From Marinospirillum perlucidum (GTDB taxonomy: Bacteria; Pseudomonadota; Gammaproteobacteria; Pseudomonadales; Halomonadaceae), in contig NZ_QFWJ01000003.1 in the NCBI RefSeq assembly GCF_003336805.1, positions 372,001 through 436,000 of the forward strand: 64,000 nucleotides of DNA, in the 5' to 3' direction. This document shows, piece after piece, positions 19,203-29,461 of the stretch. Under the pieces are notes generated by a model. The model was not told the origin of the DNA, did not search any database, and was given only the letters and a program-made list of their open reading frames with translations. A program made the translations under genes and the position numbers. The first letter of the stretch is position 1. Each line of letters opens with the position of its first letter.

Positions 19203-19952
19203 ATGCAACGTCTTCTGTTGGCTTTTCTCCTCCTTTGCGGGGCCATGGCTTCACCAGCACAGGAAACTAGCTCGCGCGAACTACTGGTCTTGGATCTTGA
19301 ATCGCTTCAGGTTGAAGAGATGCTGCCACTGTTAAAGCCCCATCTTCCCGACACAGTCGTTGCTTCCGGTCGTAATCAGCGGCTTTTGGTGACCGGCCCT
19401 GAAGCGGAACTGGTCACGGTCAGGCAGCTGGTGGCTGCCCTGGATGTCGCTGCCCAGGAGTATCGCGTGTATTTCTCCCGGGGGCCGCTGAACCCGGAAA
19501 CCCGTCAGGCTTCTCGTAATCAACACCTGTCCACGGCCCGCAACCAGGTGACCCGGCTAACGCTGACCCAGGCAAGACCAGCCTATCTGGAAGAGGGTTT
19601 TTGGTTGCCAACAGGCAGCGCGCATCCCTGGAGAGGAGAAAGTGGTTACCAGTGGATGAGCGGTGGTCTCTGGGTCGTTGCCAAGGCCCAGGGAGAGCGC
19701 GTGGTTCTGGAGTTTTCAAGCCGTCAGCTGGAGCTTCTGCCCAGGGAATGGCCAGGCCAGCCGACCCCAGTCAGTGGGGAACAATTGCAAACCCGCTTGG
19801 CTCTTGAACCGGGGCGGTGGCGCACTCTGGCTGGGCGTCAGCTCAACCGTAACGAGGAAAGGAATCGGCAAAGGTCGACTGCCGGGGCAGCGACCCATTA
19901 TGCCGTTTGCCTGGAAGCTGTGGATCAGGAGTCGGGGTGTCCAATCTATTAG
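19203..19952 (+). CDS. Exported protein with secretin N1-like domain
   Basis: A 249-residue protein with a clear signal peptide (MQRLLLAFLLLCGAMASPAQ, cleavage likely after ASPAQ or nearby). The next segment, LLVLDLESLQVEEMLPLLKPHLPDT, then RLLVTGPEAELVTVRQLVAALDVA, resembles the small N1/NolW-type domain of secretins and related periplasmic proteins. The rest (about residues 110-249) has no recognised domain, is rich in Trp and Arg, and has two cysteines near the C-terminus (YAVCLEA...SGCPIY) that could form a disulphide. There is no secretin pore domain. The ATG at 19203 follows an AGGA by eight bases. Function is unknown; pilus or secretion assembly is conceivable. Confidence 0.7.
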   Translation: MQRLLLAFLLLCGAMASPAQETSSRELLVLDLESLQVEEMLPLLKPHLPDTVVASGRNQRLLVTGPEAELVTVRQLVAALDVAAQEYRVYFSRGPLNPETRQASRNQHLSTARNQVTRLTLTQARPAYLEEGFWLPTGSAHPWRGESGYQWMSGGLWVVAKAQGERVVLEFSSRQLELLPREWPGQPTPVSGEQLQTRLALEPGRWRTLAGRQLNRNEERNRQRSTAGAATHYAVCLEAVDQESGCPIY

Positions 19953-19964
19953 TTGTTGCCAGGA

Positions 19965-20333
19965 TCAATCATTATTCAGGATCTGTCCATTCAGTGCCTG
20001 GCGAATGGCTAGGTACTCGTCCAAAGCTTCGGGTAGAAAGTGCAGGGTATAAAAACGTCTTTCATGCAGACGGCGGTCTTTATCTTTTTTATCCTCGTAG
20101 GAAGCAAAAGTCGGAGCCAGAGTGATGTGCAAGACCTTGGTGTCTGGCGTCAAGGTCAGCTTTTTACCCTGGTGGTTCTGCTTTTCCAGCGAAGATTTCA
20201 GCGTATAGTGTGAAAGTTCAGTAATTTGATGCAGGTTGAGATAAAGGTGACTGCTCAGGTTGATTAGGCGACCTTTTGGTGTATCGTTGGTAATAAAGTA
20301 AATAGCACTGCTTTTGCGAATTTTGAGTAGCAT
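19965..20333 (-). CDS. Hypothetical protein, 122 residues
   Basis: I do not recognise this protein. It is basic, without signal peptide or membrane helix, beginning MLLKIRKSSAIYFITNDTPKGRLINLSSHLYLNL and followed by a Lys-rich middle (DKKDKDRRLHERR) and an acidic C-terminal helix (EALDEYLAIRQAL). The start at 20333 has AAGGAG nearby and a credible spacing. It is convergent with the exported protein (12 bases between stops) and divergent from phaR. Its base use looks more AT-rich than its neighbours, which may hint at a different origin, but that is a visual impression. Confidence 0.6.
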   Translation of the reverse strand: MLLKIRKSSAIYFITNDTPKGRLINLSSHLYLNLHQITELSHYTLKSSLEKQNHQGKKLTLTPDTKVLHITLAPTFASYEDKKDKDRRLHERRFYTLHFLPEALDEYLAIRQALNGQILNND

Positions 20334-20423
20334 TTTTTTCTCCTTGAGTTCTTTTCTTAGTTTAGTTGAACACAAGAAGATGACAAGAAGTGAACAGCCT
20401 GCAGATGAATAAATTAATCATAA

Positions 20424-20432
20424 TGCTAGAAT
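20424..20432 (+). promoter_or_regulatory. Extended -10 promoter candidate of phaR, with leader hairpin
   Basis: TGC-TAGAAT is an extended -10 (TGnTAnAAT-like). Its predicted start point near 20438 would make the transcript begin with a small hairpin, AACCC-CTTG-GGGTT (20441-20454), followed by a T-rich stretch. No good -35 is present, as expected for the extended type. A CTGCAG half-palindrome stands at 20398-20403. Confidence 0.4.
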
Positions 20433-20480
20433 AAACCTTCAACCCCTTGGGGTTTTATGTTTTTTCAAGTGAGGTGCCCT

Positions 20481-20984
20481 TTGCGAGTTATCCGGAAATA
20501 TGCCAATAGACGTCTTTACGACACCTCGGAGAGTCGTTATGTCACCCTTGAAGACATACGTCAGTTGATTGTTGACCGGGAAGAATTCAGGGTCGAAGAC
20601 TCCAAGTCCGGTGAAGATCTGACCCGCAATATTCTTTTGCAGATCATTACCGAGCAGGAAAACCGGGGCGGGAGCGATGACGGTACGCCCATGTTCAGTA
20701 ACAAGGTGCTCCAGCAGTTGATCCGTTTTTACGGTGATAGCATGCAGCATTCCATGAGTGGTTATCTGGAGCAGAGCATCGGAACCTTTTTGGAGCAGCA
20801 GAAGATTCTGCGACAGCAAATGCAGCAGGCCATGAAAGGCAACCCTATGCAGGCTGCTAACCCCATGGAAGTGATGCGCAAGGTCGCTGAACAGAATCTG
20901 CTTTTGTGGAAGAACCTGTCCCGCAGTGGCTATCCACGCTCATCCCAGGATAAGAACGAGGGAGATGATTCTTCTTCCAGTTGA
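20481..20984 (+). CDS. phaR: Polyhydroxyalkanoate synthesis repressor PhaR
   Basis: PhaR binds both PHA and DNA and represses phasin (and its own) transcription until polymer appears. The 167-residue protein opens with the invariant RVIRKYANRRLYDT DNA-binding segment and SRYVTLEDIRQLI, then a PHB accumulation regulatory region (VLQQLIRFYGDSMQHSM) and a Ser/Asp-rich tail. The start is set at a TTG (20481), where GAGGTG is well placed; an in-frame ATG at 20457 lies inside a leader hairpin and lacks a site. The phasin gene lies downstream in the convergent direction, separated by a terminator. Confidence 0.93.
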   Translation: MRVIRKYANRRLYDTSESRYVTLEDIRQLIVDREEFRVEDSKSGEDLTRNILLQIITEQENRGGSDDGTPMFSNKVLQQLIRFYGDSMQHSMSGYLEQSIGTFLEQQKILRQQMQQAMKGNPMQAANPMEVMRKVAEQNLLLWKNLSRSGYPRSSQDKNEGDDSSSS

Positions 20985-20993
20985 TCGTGCCAT

Positions 20994-21019
20994 AAAAAAG
21001 CCCAGCCAACCGGCTGGGC
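20994..21019 (-). terminator. Terminator of the phasin gene
   Basis: An 8-bp perfect stem, GCCCAGCC (21000-21007) with GGCTGGGC (21012-21019), has a 4-nt loop and, on the minus strand, a run of six T (20994-20999). A second, longer inverted repeat, AACAGCTTAT (21025-21034) with ATAAGCTGTT (21063-21072), lies between it and the phasin stop. Confidence 0.9.
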
Positions 21020-21087
21020 AAGAAAACAGCTTATCAACACAGGCAGAGGGAGTTGCTGAGTAATAAGCTGTTGAACTAAAAAGAGAT

Positions 21088-21465
21088 TTAGGCCGCTTTT
21101 GCGGTTTTTTCCTGAGCCTTGGTCTTGATGCTTTCCAGCTCGCTGGTGGCCTCATCTCTTGCTTTGCTGAGGATGTCCATATTGGTCTTGAAGAGACGAC
21201 CAACACGATCCTGCATATCCTGAGCAAAATTGAACTGGGACTCCTGCAGGCCTGCAGGGTCAGACTTGGCACCCATACCTTCAATCTGCTTGCTAAGGGC
21301 GTCAACGCATTCGCTGTAGAAACGAGTCTGCTCAGCACCCAGTTTTTCCAGGGCCTGGGCCTGAATCTTCATCAGGTTGGTAACCGGCTTAAATTGCTTA
21401 CCATCAAAGCTTTCCTGGTAAGGCTTCATCATGGCTTGCATATCGGACATCATTTTATCGAACAT
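21088..21465 (-). CDS. phaP: Phasin family protein (PHA granule-associated)
   Basis: Phasins coat PHA granules and control their size. This 125-residue, mainly helical protein (MFDKMMSDMQAMMKPYQESF... to KTKAQEKTAKAA) matches the phasin_2 type, with amphipathic Met-rich N-terminus, a central EQTRFYSECVDALSKQ region and a Lys/Ala-rich tail. The start at 21465 is chosen for AGAGG eight bases before; a longer open frame runs into the promoter and would be non-coding. The neighbouring phaR and a promoter with two TGC palindromes support the function. The gene symbol is inferred from family and context. Confidence 0.88.
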   Translation of the reverse strand: MFDKMMSDMQAMMKPYQESFDGKQFKPVTNLMKIQAQALEKLGAEQTRFYSECVDALSKQIEGMGAKSDPAGLQESQFNFAQDMQDRVGRLFKTNMDILSKARDEATSELESIKTKAQEKTAKAA

Positions 21466-21495
21466 AGCGGGTACCTCTCTGTTATGAAAAAAACG

Positions 21496-21512
21496 TTGCT
21501 GCGCTGCAGCAA
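21496..21512 (-). promoter_or_regulatory. Putative PhaR operator downstream of the phasin start site
   Basis: A perfect inverted repeat, TTGCTGC-gct-GCAGCAA. It contains the CTGC-N3-GCAG form that I recall as the PhaR target in Paracoccus denitrificans. It lies just after the predicted start point (near 21514), where a bound repressor would block initiation or clearance. Confidence 0.6.
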
Positions 21513-21520
21513 GTGATTTC

Positions 21521-21549
21521 AATATAGTGCACTGCACAATGAGGGTCAA
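21521..21549 (-). promoter_or_regulatory. Phasin sigma70 promoter with palindrome in the spacer
   Basis: On the minus strand the -35 is TTGACC (21549-21544) and the -10 is TATATT (21526-21521), separated by exactly 17 bases. The spacer contains the palindrome GTGCA-c-TGCAC (21527-21537), which could be a second PhaR contact site. Confidence 0.75.
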
Positions 21550-21775
21550 ACAGGAAAATTCAAAAAAGTGGTAATTAATAGTTTTCCACTTTCTGCCAGT
21601 ATAAATTGCTAAAAAAATCGCTTTGTTAGGTCTCAAGCAGATCGTTTTTCTTTTCCCCTTATTCAACAGTTTCCCCTAGCAAGTCTTTTGTCCGCTTCCT
21701 GGCCAAGCCTAGCGAGCGAAAATCTGCCATAATGCCGCTTTTGCTACTCAAGAGTCTCTAAGAGGAACGCTAAGC

Positions 21776-23068
21776 ATGAACGTATTGGTAATTGGTGGCG
21801 GTGGCCGTGAACACGCGTTGGCCTGGAAAGCAGCTCAATCCCCGCAGGTTAGCCAGGTATTCGTGGCTCCCGGCAATGCCGGCACGGCCCTGGAACCCAA
21901 GATGACCAATGTGCCTCTGGATGTACTGGATTTTGCCGGTCTGGCTGATCTGGCCAAGAAAGAAGAAGTGGCCTTGACCCTGGTTGGTCCGGAAGTGCCT
22001 CTGGTTGAAGGTATTGTGGATTATTTCCAGAAAGAAGGCCTGGCTATTTTTGGCCCCAGCAAGGGAGCCGCGCAACTGGAAGGCTCCAAGGCCTTTACCA
22101 AGGACTTCCTGGCTCGTCATCAAATTCCCACTGCTTTCTACGGTGTCTTTACTCAGGTTGAAGAGGCTTTGACCTACCTTCAGGAAAAGGGTGCTCCCAT
22201 CGTGGTCAAGGCTGATGGTCTGGCAGCTGGTAAGGGCGTGATCGTTGCCATGACTTTGGACGAAGCTGAAGATGCCGTTCGCGATATGCTGTCCGGAAAT
22301 GCTTTTGGTGATGCCGGTGCTCGGGTTGTTATTGAAGAATTCCTGGAAGGTGAAGAAGCCAGCTTTATTGTCATGTTGGATGGCAAGAATATTCTGCCCA
22401 TGGCCACTAGTCAGGACCACAAACGCGTCGGAGATGGTGATACCGGCCTGAATACCGGCGGCATGGGTGCCTATTCACCGGCGCCAGTGGTTACCCCTGA
22501 AGTGCACCAGCGTATTATGGATGAGGTTATCCGACCCACCGTTGAAGGCATGGCTGCTGAGGGTAATGACTATACCGGTTTTCTTTATGCCGGCTTGATG
22601 ATTGATGCTTCGGGTGCTCCCAAGGTGATCGAATACAACTGCCGCTTTGGGGATCCGGAAACCCAGCCGATTATGCTACGCCTGCAATCCGACCTGGTTG
22701 AACTCTGTCAGGCGGCCGTTCAGGGGCGTCTGGATCAGGTCCAGGCGCAGTGGGATGAACGAGCTTCACTGGGCGTGGTTCTGGCAGCTGGAGGCTATCC
22801 TGGCAGCTATGCCAAGGGCGAGGTGATCCAGGGATTGCCGCAGGACGAAAGTACCGAAGCCAAGGTGTTTCATGCCGGAACCAAAATGCAGGATGATCAG
22901 GTCGTAACGGCTGGTGGACGTGTACTTTGTGCCACGGCACTGGGTACCAGCGTCTCCGAAGCCCAGAAAAAAGCCTATGAACTGGTAGAAGCCATTCATT
23001 GGAAGGATAGCTTCTATCGCCGTGATATCGGTTATCGGGCTATTGCTCGCGAGCAGGGCAGGGGTTAA
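21776..23068 (+). CDS. purD: Phosphoribosylamine-glycine ligase
   Basis: PurD joins 5-phosphoribosylamine to glycine with ATP, the second step of purine synthesis. The 430-residue protein starts with the nucleotide-binding-like VLVIGGGGREHALAWK, has an ATP-grasp core (VVKADGLAAGKGV near residues 143-155), DHKRVGDGDTGLNTGGMGAY, and the Mg-binding segment KVIEYNCRFGDPETQ. AGAGGA precedes the ATG by ten bases. It is a single gene ended by a strong terminator; purH is not adjacent in the window. Confidence 0.97.
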   Translation: MNVLVIGGGGREHALAWKAAQSPQVSQVFVAPGNAGTALEPKMTNVPLDVLDFAGLADLAKKEEVALTLVGPEVPLVEGIVDYFQKEGLAIFGPSKGAAQLEGSKAFTKDFLARHQIPTAFYGVFTQVEEALTYLQEKGAPIVVKADGLAAGKGVIVAMTLDEAEDAVRDMLSGNAFGDAGARVVIEEFLEGEEASFIVMLDGKNILPMATSQDHKRVGDGDTGLNTGGMGAYSPAPVVTPEVHQRIMDEVIRPTVEGMAAEGNDYTGFLYAGLMIDASGAPKVIEYNCRFGDPETQPIMLRLQSDLVELCQAAVQGRLDQVQAQWDERASLGVVLAAGGYPGSYAKGEVIQGLPQDESTEAKVFHAGTKMQDDQVVTAGGRVLCATALGTSVSEAQKKAYELVEAIHWKDSFYRRDIGYRAIAREQGRG

Positions 23069-23158
23069 GCTGCTTGATTAAACGCTCGTTTTTAAAAGGG
23101 TGCTGTTTGCAGGCCTGTGCCTGAAGCAGTTGCCCTCTCATCGAATTGTCATCTTTTT

Positions 23159-23182
23159 AGCCCAGCCTGTCTGGGCTTTTTT
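23159..23182 (+). terminator. Terminator of purD
   Basis: A 7-bp perfect stem, AGCCCAG (23159-23165) with CTGGGCT (23171-23177), has a 5-nt loop and is followed by T through 23182. It sits 90 bases after the purD stop and 17 before the next ATG. Confidence 0.88.
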
Positions 23183-23199
23183 GTCCTGGGAGGTTTTTT

Positions 23200-23631
23200 A
23201 TGGCCCGTGTCAGCCTGGAGTTTCCGGAAAAGGTTGTTTTTCGTAGTCGCCAGCTACTTCGCATCAGCGATATTAACTATGGCCAGCATCTGGGTCATGA
23301 CACCCTGATTAGCCTCTTGCATGAAGCCCGTTGCCACTGGTTGGCTTCTGAGGGGCTGAGTGAGTTGAGTCTGGATGGTGGCCAGGTGGGCTGGGTCGTC
23401 GGTGAGCTGGTGGTGAATTACCAGGGAGAAGCCTTCTATCCGGATGAACTGACTATCGAGCTGGCTGGCGGTGATCGTGGCTCTAAAAGTATTGAAATCT
23501 ATCACCGGGTGTTGAGAAGCGATGGAACCCCAGTAGCCTTGGCAAAAACGGGGCTGGTTTGCTTTGACTATGCCTCCCGCCAGGCGGCTCAGGTGCCTGC
23601 AAGGCTTCTTGAGTTGTTGGATAAGGACTAG
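23200..23631 (+). CDS. Hot-dog fold acyl-CoA thioesterase family protein (4HBT-like)
   Basis: A 143-residue hot-dog protein. FRSRQLLRISDINYGQHLGHDTLISLLHEAR resembles the YbgC/4HBT family, in which the segment around the first helix (D-x-N-YGxHLxH-D) carries the catalytic residue. It probably hydrolyses a small acyl-CoA or acyl-ACP, but the acyl group is unknown. GGGAGG precedes the ATG. The phosphoribulokinase-like gene starts three bases after its stop, so the two are co-transcribed. Confidence 0.85.
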   Translation: MARVSLEFPEKVVFRSRQLLRISDINYGQHLGHDTLISLLHEARCHWLASEGLSELSLDGGQVGWVVGELVVNYQGEAFYPDELTIELAGGDRGSKSIEIYHRVLRSDGTPVALAKTGLVCFDYASRQAAQVPARLLELLDKD

Positions 23632-23634
23632 GTC

Positions 23635-24507
23635 ATGTCACGCGAATACCCCATCATTGCCGTCACGGGTTCTTCCGGAGCCGGCACCACGACCATCAAG
23701 GATGCCTTTGCGCGGATGTTTCATCGCCAGGATGTGCAGGCAGCTTTTGTTCACGGGGATAGTTTTCACCGCTATACCCGCCAGGAGTTGGCGGAGGTTC
23801 TGGCTTTGCAGCCGGAAAAAGAGGAAAGCCTCTCCCACTTTGCGGTAGAGGCCAACCTGCTGGACCGGCTGGAAACCCTGTTTCAGGAATATTCGCTGAC
23901 CGGCACCGGCAGCTATCGCCACTATATTCATGCCGAAGATAAATGGCTGGTGGAGGCGGGGCATCAGGTAGGTACCTTTACTCCCTGGGAATCCCTGCCT
24001 GAAGGCACGGATCTTCTGCTCTATGAAGGCCTGCACGGTGGTTTGGTCACTGAAGATTATAATATCGCCCAGTATGTGGACCTGTTAATCGGTGTGGCCC
24101 CTTCGATCAACCTGGAATGGATCCAGAAGATCGATCGCGATACCAAGATGCGCGGCTATTCCCAGGAAGCCGTGATCGAGACGATTCAGGCACGCATGGA
24201 AGACTATATGCGCTTTATTCTGCCGCAGTTTTCCCGTACCCATATCAACTTCCAACGGGTTCCGGTGGTGGATACGGCCAACCCCTTTGAGCCACGCAGT
24301 GTGCCCACCTCGGATGAAAGCCTGGTGGTTATCCGCTTCAGAGGCCCGCAGAAAGTGGATTTTCCTTATCTTCTGGCGATGATTAAGGACAGTTTTATGT
24401 CGCGGCCTCATACGCTGGTCATTCCCGGTTCCAAGTTGCCGCTAGCCATGGAGTTGATCATGCTGCCGCGTGTGCAGGAATTGTTGGAAGGACGAAGATT
24501 TAAATAG
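23635..24507 (+). CDS. prkB: Phosphoribulokinase family protein (PrkB-like)
   Basis: A 290-residue P-loop kinase of the phosphoribulokinase/uridine kinase superfamily, similar to E. coli PrkB and form I PRK. The Walker A is GSSGAGTTT (about residues 12-20); VHGDSFHRYTR, the HYIHAEDKWL stretch and LLLYEGLHGGLV correspond to substrate and catalytic segments. There is no Rubisco or other Calvin-cycle gene in the window, so carbon fixation is not implied; PrkB-type proteins are common in non-autotrophic gammaproteobacteria and their substrate is unsettled. AAGGA lies eight bases before the ATG. Confidence 0.88.
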   Translation: MSREYPIIAVTGSSGAGTTTIKDAFARMFHRQDVQAAFVHGDSFHRYTRQELAEVLALQPEKEESLSHFAVEANLLDRLETLFQEYSLTGTGSYRHYIHAEDKWLVEAGHQVGTFTPWESLPEGTDLLLYEGLHGGLVTEDYNIAQYVDLLIGVAPSINLEWIQKIDRDTKMRGYSQEAVIETIQARMEDYMRFILPQFSRTHINFQRVPVVDTANPFEPRSVPTSDESLVVIRFRGPQKVDFPYLLAMIKDSFMSRPHTLVIPGSKLPLAMELIMLPRVQELLEGRRFK

Positions 24508-24587
24508 GAATAATCTGCCAGGGAGGGTGGCAAATAATTTGAAAAAAGAAGGAAAGCAAAGAAGAATTTGAGGAGGCTGTTCGAGAG

Positions 24588-24664
24588 TGGCGCGCTCGGG
24601 AGGATTCGAACCTCCGACCGCCTGGTTCGTAGCCAGGTACTCTATCCAGCTGAGCTACGAGCGC
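24588..24664 (-). tRNA. tRNA-Arg (ACG), copy 1
   Basis: A 77-nt cloverleaf with encoded CCA: acceptor GCGCTCG/CGAGCGC, D-arm AGCTCAGCTGGATAGAGT, anticodon stem CCTGG with loop CTACGAA (anticodon ACG), and T-loop GGTTCGAATCC. The ACG anticodon is expected to become inosine and read CGU/CGC/CGA. Confidence 0.97.
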
Positions 24665-24691
24665 GCAATCATCTCAAACAAGTCATTTTAG

Positions 24692-24768
24692 TGGCGCGCT
24701 CGGGAGGATTCGAACCTCCGACCGCCTGGTTCGTAGCCAGGTACTCTATCCAGCTGAGCTACGAGCGC
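24692..24768 (-). tRNA. tRNA-Arg (ACG), copy 2
   Basis: Identical over all 77 nt to the copy 27 bases downstream, with the same anticodon ACG and encoded CCA. The identity reaches a few bases past the 3' end on the minus strand and stops sharply after the 5' end, as for a tandem duplication. Confidence 0.97.
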
Positions 24769-24785
24769 ACTATCTAAAATGGTAG

Positions 24786-24876
24786 TGGCGGAGAGAGAGG
24801 GATTCGAACCCTCGATAGGGGATTGCCCTATACTCCCTTAGCAGGGGAGCGCCTTCAGCCACTCGGCCACCTCTCC
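24786..24876 (-). tRNA. tRNA-Ser (GCT)
   Basis: A 91-nt tRNA with the long variable arm of serine tRNAs; anticodon loop CTGCTAA gives GCT (reads AGC/AGU). CCA is encoded. It lies between the csrA terminator and the tRNA-Arg pair, and all three are probably one transcript. Confidence 0.97.
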
Positions 24877-24964
24877 AACACGGCGCATATAGTACCACGT
24901 TCTTTTTATTTGTCTACCCCTGTGAAGAAAAACTTTGCTTTCCAAAGGGTTAAAGTCCCATAAA

Positions 24965-25003
24965 ACAAAAAAACCACGGTAGCCCTGAGGCTAAGCCGTG
25001 GTT
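24965..25003 (-). terminator. Terminator of csrA
   Basis: Stem AACCACGG (24972-24979) with CCGTGGTT (24996-25003), extended by an inner TAGCC/GGCTA pairing with a small bulge, then a long T run on the minus strand (through 24965). It separates csrA from the tRNA genes. Confidence 0.9.
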
Positions 25004-25025
25004 TCAAGAGAAGAAAAGCCGGGGT

Positions 25026-25220
25026 TTAGATATTGCCCTGGTTGCCCTCTTCTTCCTTTTCACGTTGGATACGCTGGTAGATTTCTTCACGGTGTACAGC
25101 CACCTCTTTAGGGGCATTCACACCGATGCGAACCTGATTACCCTTGACACCGAGTACGGTTACGGTGACGTCGTCACCAATCATCAGGGTTTCGCCAACG
25201 CGACGGGTTAAAATGAGCAT
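25026..25220 (-). CDS. csrA: Carbon storage regulator CsrA (RsmA)
   Basis: CsrA is a global post-transcriptional regulator that binds GGA motifs in mRNA leaders. The 64-residue protein has the whole conserved core: [36 protein letters not shown], and [17 protein letters not shown] with the Arg needed for RNA binding. The ribosome site is AAGGAG. It sits downstream of lysC and alaS in the standard gammaproteobacterial order. Confidence 0.98.
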   Translation of the reverse strand: MLILTRRVGETLMIGDDVTVTVLGVKGNQVRIGVNAPKEVAVHREEIYQRIQREKEEEGNQGNI

Positions 25221-25371
25221 CTTGGAATCTCCTTATCAAGTTATCCAGATAAATGAACTCTCAACAGGCTGGGTTCGTTGACCGAGTCAGTGCGAACCCT
25301 GGGTTGTTAGCGAAGAAATCGTCTTGCATCCCGAAGACGTACCAGCCTTTCATGACGCTAACATTAAAATT

Positions 25372-25421
25372 ATCTGCCAAATATATAAAAATGTTAAATC
25401 ATTTTTGCCTATCTGGCAGAT
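25372..25421. repeat. Perfect 8-bp inverted repeat around an AT-rich 34-mer
   Basis: ATCTGCCA (25372-25379) and TGGCAGAT (25414-25421) bracket an AT-rich stretch between lysC and csrA. On the + strand a T run follows (25426-25431), but no gene on that strand ends here. On the minus strand the AT-rich centre could include the csrA -10. Confidence 0.45.
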
Positions 25422-25449
25422 CCTATTTTTTAATTGTAGCTAAGAAGAC

Positions 25450-26688
25450 TTAGTCCTGCTTGTCAAGATTAAACGCAGTGTGCAGAGAACGAACCGCCAG
25501 TTCGGTAAACTTCTCATCCAGTACCACGGAAATCTTGATTTCAGAAGTAGACACCATGCGGATGTTGATGCTGTTTTCTGCCAGGGTCTTGAACATCAGG
25601 CTGGCTACACCTGCGTGAGAGCGCATGCCCACACCGACCAGAGTCACCTTGGCAATGGCGGTATCGCCGATAACCTTGCCAGAACCCATTTCCTTGACCG
25701 CATCTTCCAGAATCGCCTGGGCTTTTTTGTAGTCGCCACGTGCCACGGTAAAGGAAAAGTCAGTGGACTTGCCATCGGGCGAAACGTTCTGAACGATCAT
25801 GTCCACTTCGATGTTGTTGTCACCGATGGGGCCCAGAATCTTGGCAGCAACACCGGGAATGTCAGGTGCGCCCAGAACAGTCAGTTTGGCTTCGTTGGTG
25901 TGGTGAGCAATACCGGAAATCAGTGGTTCTTCCATCGAGGGAGTCTCCTCATCGTCTGCAATAATTAGAGTGCCTGGACCTTCGTTGTCTTCAAAACTGG
26001 AGAGGACGCGCAGGGGGACCTTGTACTTGCCTGCAAATTCCACGGCGCGAATCTGCAGTACCTTGGAACCCATACTGGCCAGTTCCAGCATTTCTTCTAC
26101 AGTAATGGTTTCCAGGCGCTTGGCCTTGCTGCAGATGCGAGGATCTGCGGTATAGACGCCGTCAACATCAGTGTAGATTTGGCATTCATCGGCTTTCAGG
26201 GAGGCAGCCAGGGCGACACCGGTGGTATCGGAGCCACCGCGGCCCAGGGTGGTGATGTTGCCTTCTTCGTCCACACCCTGGAAACCGGCAACGACAACCA
26301 CTCGACCTTCATCGAGATCTTCACGGATGGAATCGGTATCGATTTCCTTGATACGTGCCTTGGTGTGAGCCTGGTCGGTGACGATGCCGACTTGAGCGCC
26401 CGTGTAGGAGGTGGCGGGGACGCCCAGTTGCTCCAGAGCCATGGCCAGCAGGGCAATGGTCACCTGCTCGCCGGTTGAGACGAGCATGTCCATCTCACGA
26501 GGGGAAGGCTCTTCATGAATTTGTTTCGCAAGGTCGATCAGGCGGTTGGTTTCACCGCTCATGGCGGAGACCACGACCACGACATCGTGGCCTTCCTTGC
26601 GGAAACGGCCAACGCGTTCAGCGACCTTTTTGATGCGCTCGGGGGTGCCGACTGAGGTACCACCGAATTTCTGTACGTAAAGTGCCAT
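25450..26688 (-). CDS. lysC: Aspartate kinase
   Basis: Phosphorylates aspartate, the first step to lysine, threonine, methionine and aspartate semialdehyde. The 412-residue enzyme is the alpha/beta type seen in Pseudomonas: kinase domain with KFGGTSVGT at residues 7-15 and [14 protein letters not shown] near 155-170, then two ACT domains (about 265-410) for feedback control by lysine and threonine. AAGGA precedes the ATG. It lies 36 bases after alaS. Aspartate semialdehyde made from its product is a likely substrate for the carboxy(nor)spermidine dehydrogenase at 41.9 kb. Confidence 0.97.
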   Translation of the reverse strand: MALYVQKFGGTSVGTPERIKKVAERVGRFRKEGHDVVVVVSAMSGETNRLIDLAKQIHEEPSPREMDMLVSTGEQVTIALLAMALEQLGVPATSYTGAQVGIVTDQAHTKARIKEIDTDSIREDLDEGRVVVVAGFQGVDEEGNITTLGRGGSDTTGVALAASLKADECQIYTDVDGVYTADPRICSKAKRLETITVEEMLELASMGSKVLQIRAVEFAGKYKVPLRVLSSFEDNEGPGTLIIADDEETPSMEEPLISGIAHHTNEAKLTVLGAPDIPGVAAKILGPIGDNNIEVDMIVQNVSPDGKSTDFSFTVARGDYKKAQAILEDAVKEMGSGKVIGDTAIAKVTLVGVGMRSHAGVASLMFKTLAENSINIRMVSTSEIKISVVLDEKFTELAVRSLHTAFNLDKQD

Positions 26689-26724
26689 AGATATCCTTTT
26701 GGGTTGTATAGGGTTATTTGTGAA

Positions 26725-29367
<2,643 letters not shown>

Positions 29368-29461
29368 CTTGCCTCTCTATAGTGTGCGGGTTGGCGTATT
29401 TGGGGACACTATTATACGGGGTTCACAAAAAAATGATAATCATCCCTTGGGTCGAGGTTTT

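Noticed and set aside
24588..24768. Direct repeat of about 80 bp as a mobile-element end
   Set aside because: It is two identical tRNA-Arg genes; no integrase or inverted repeats are nearby.
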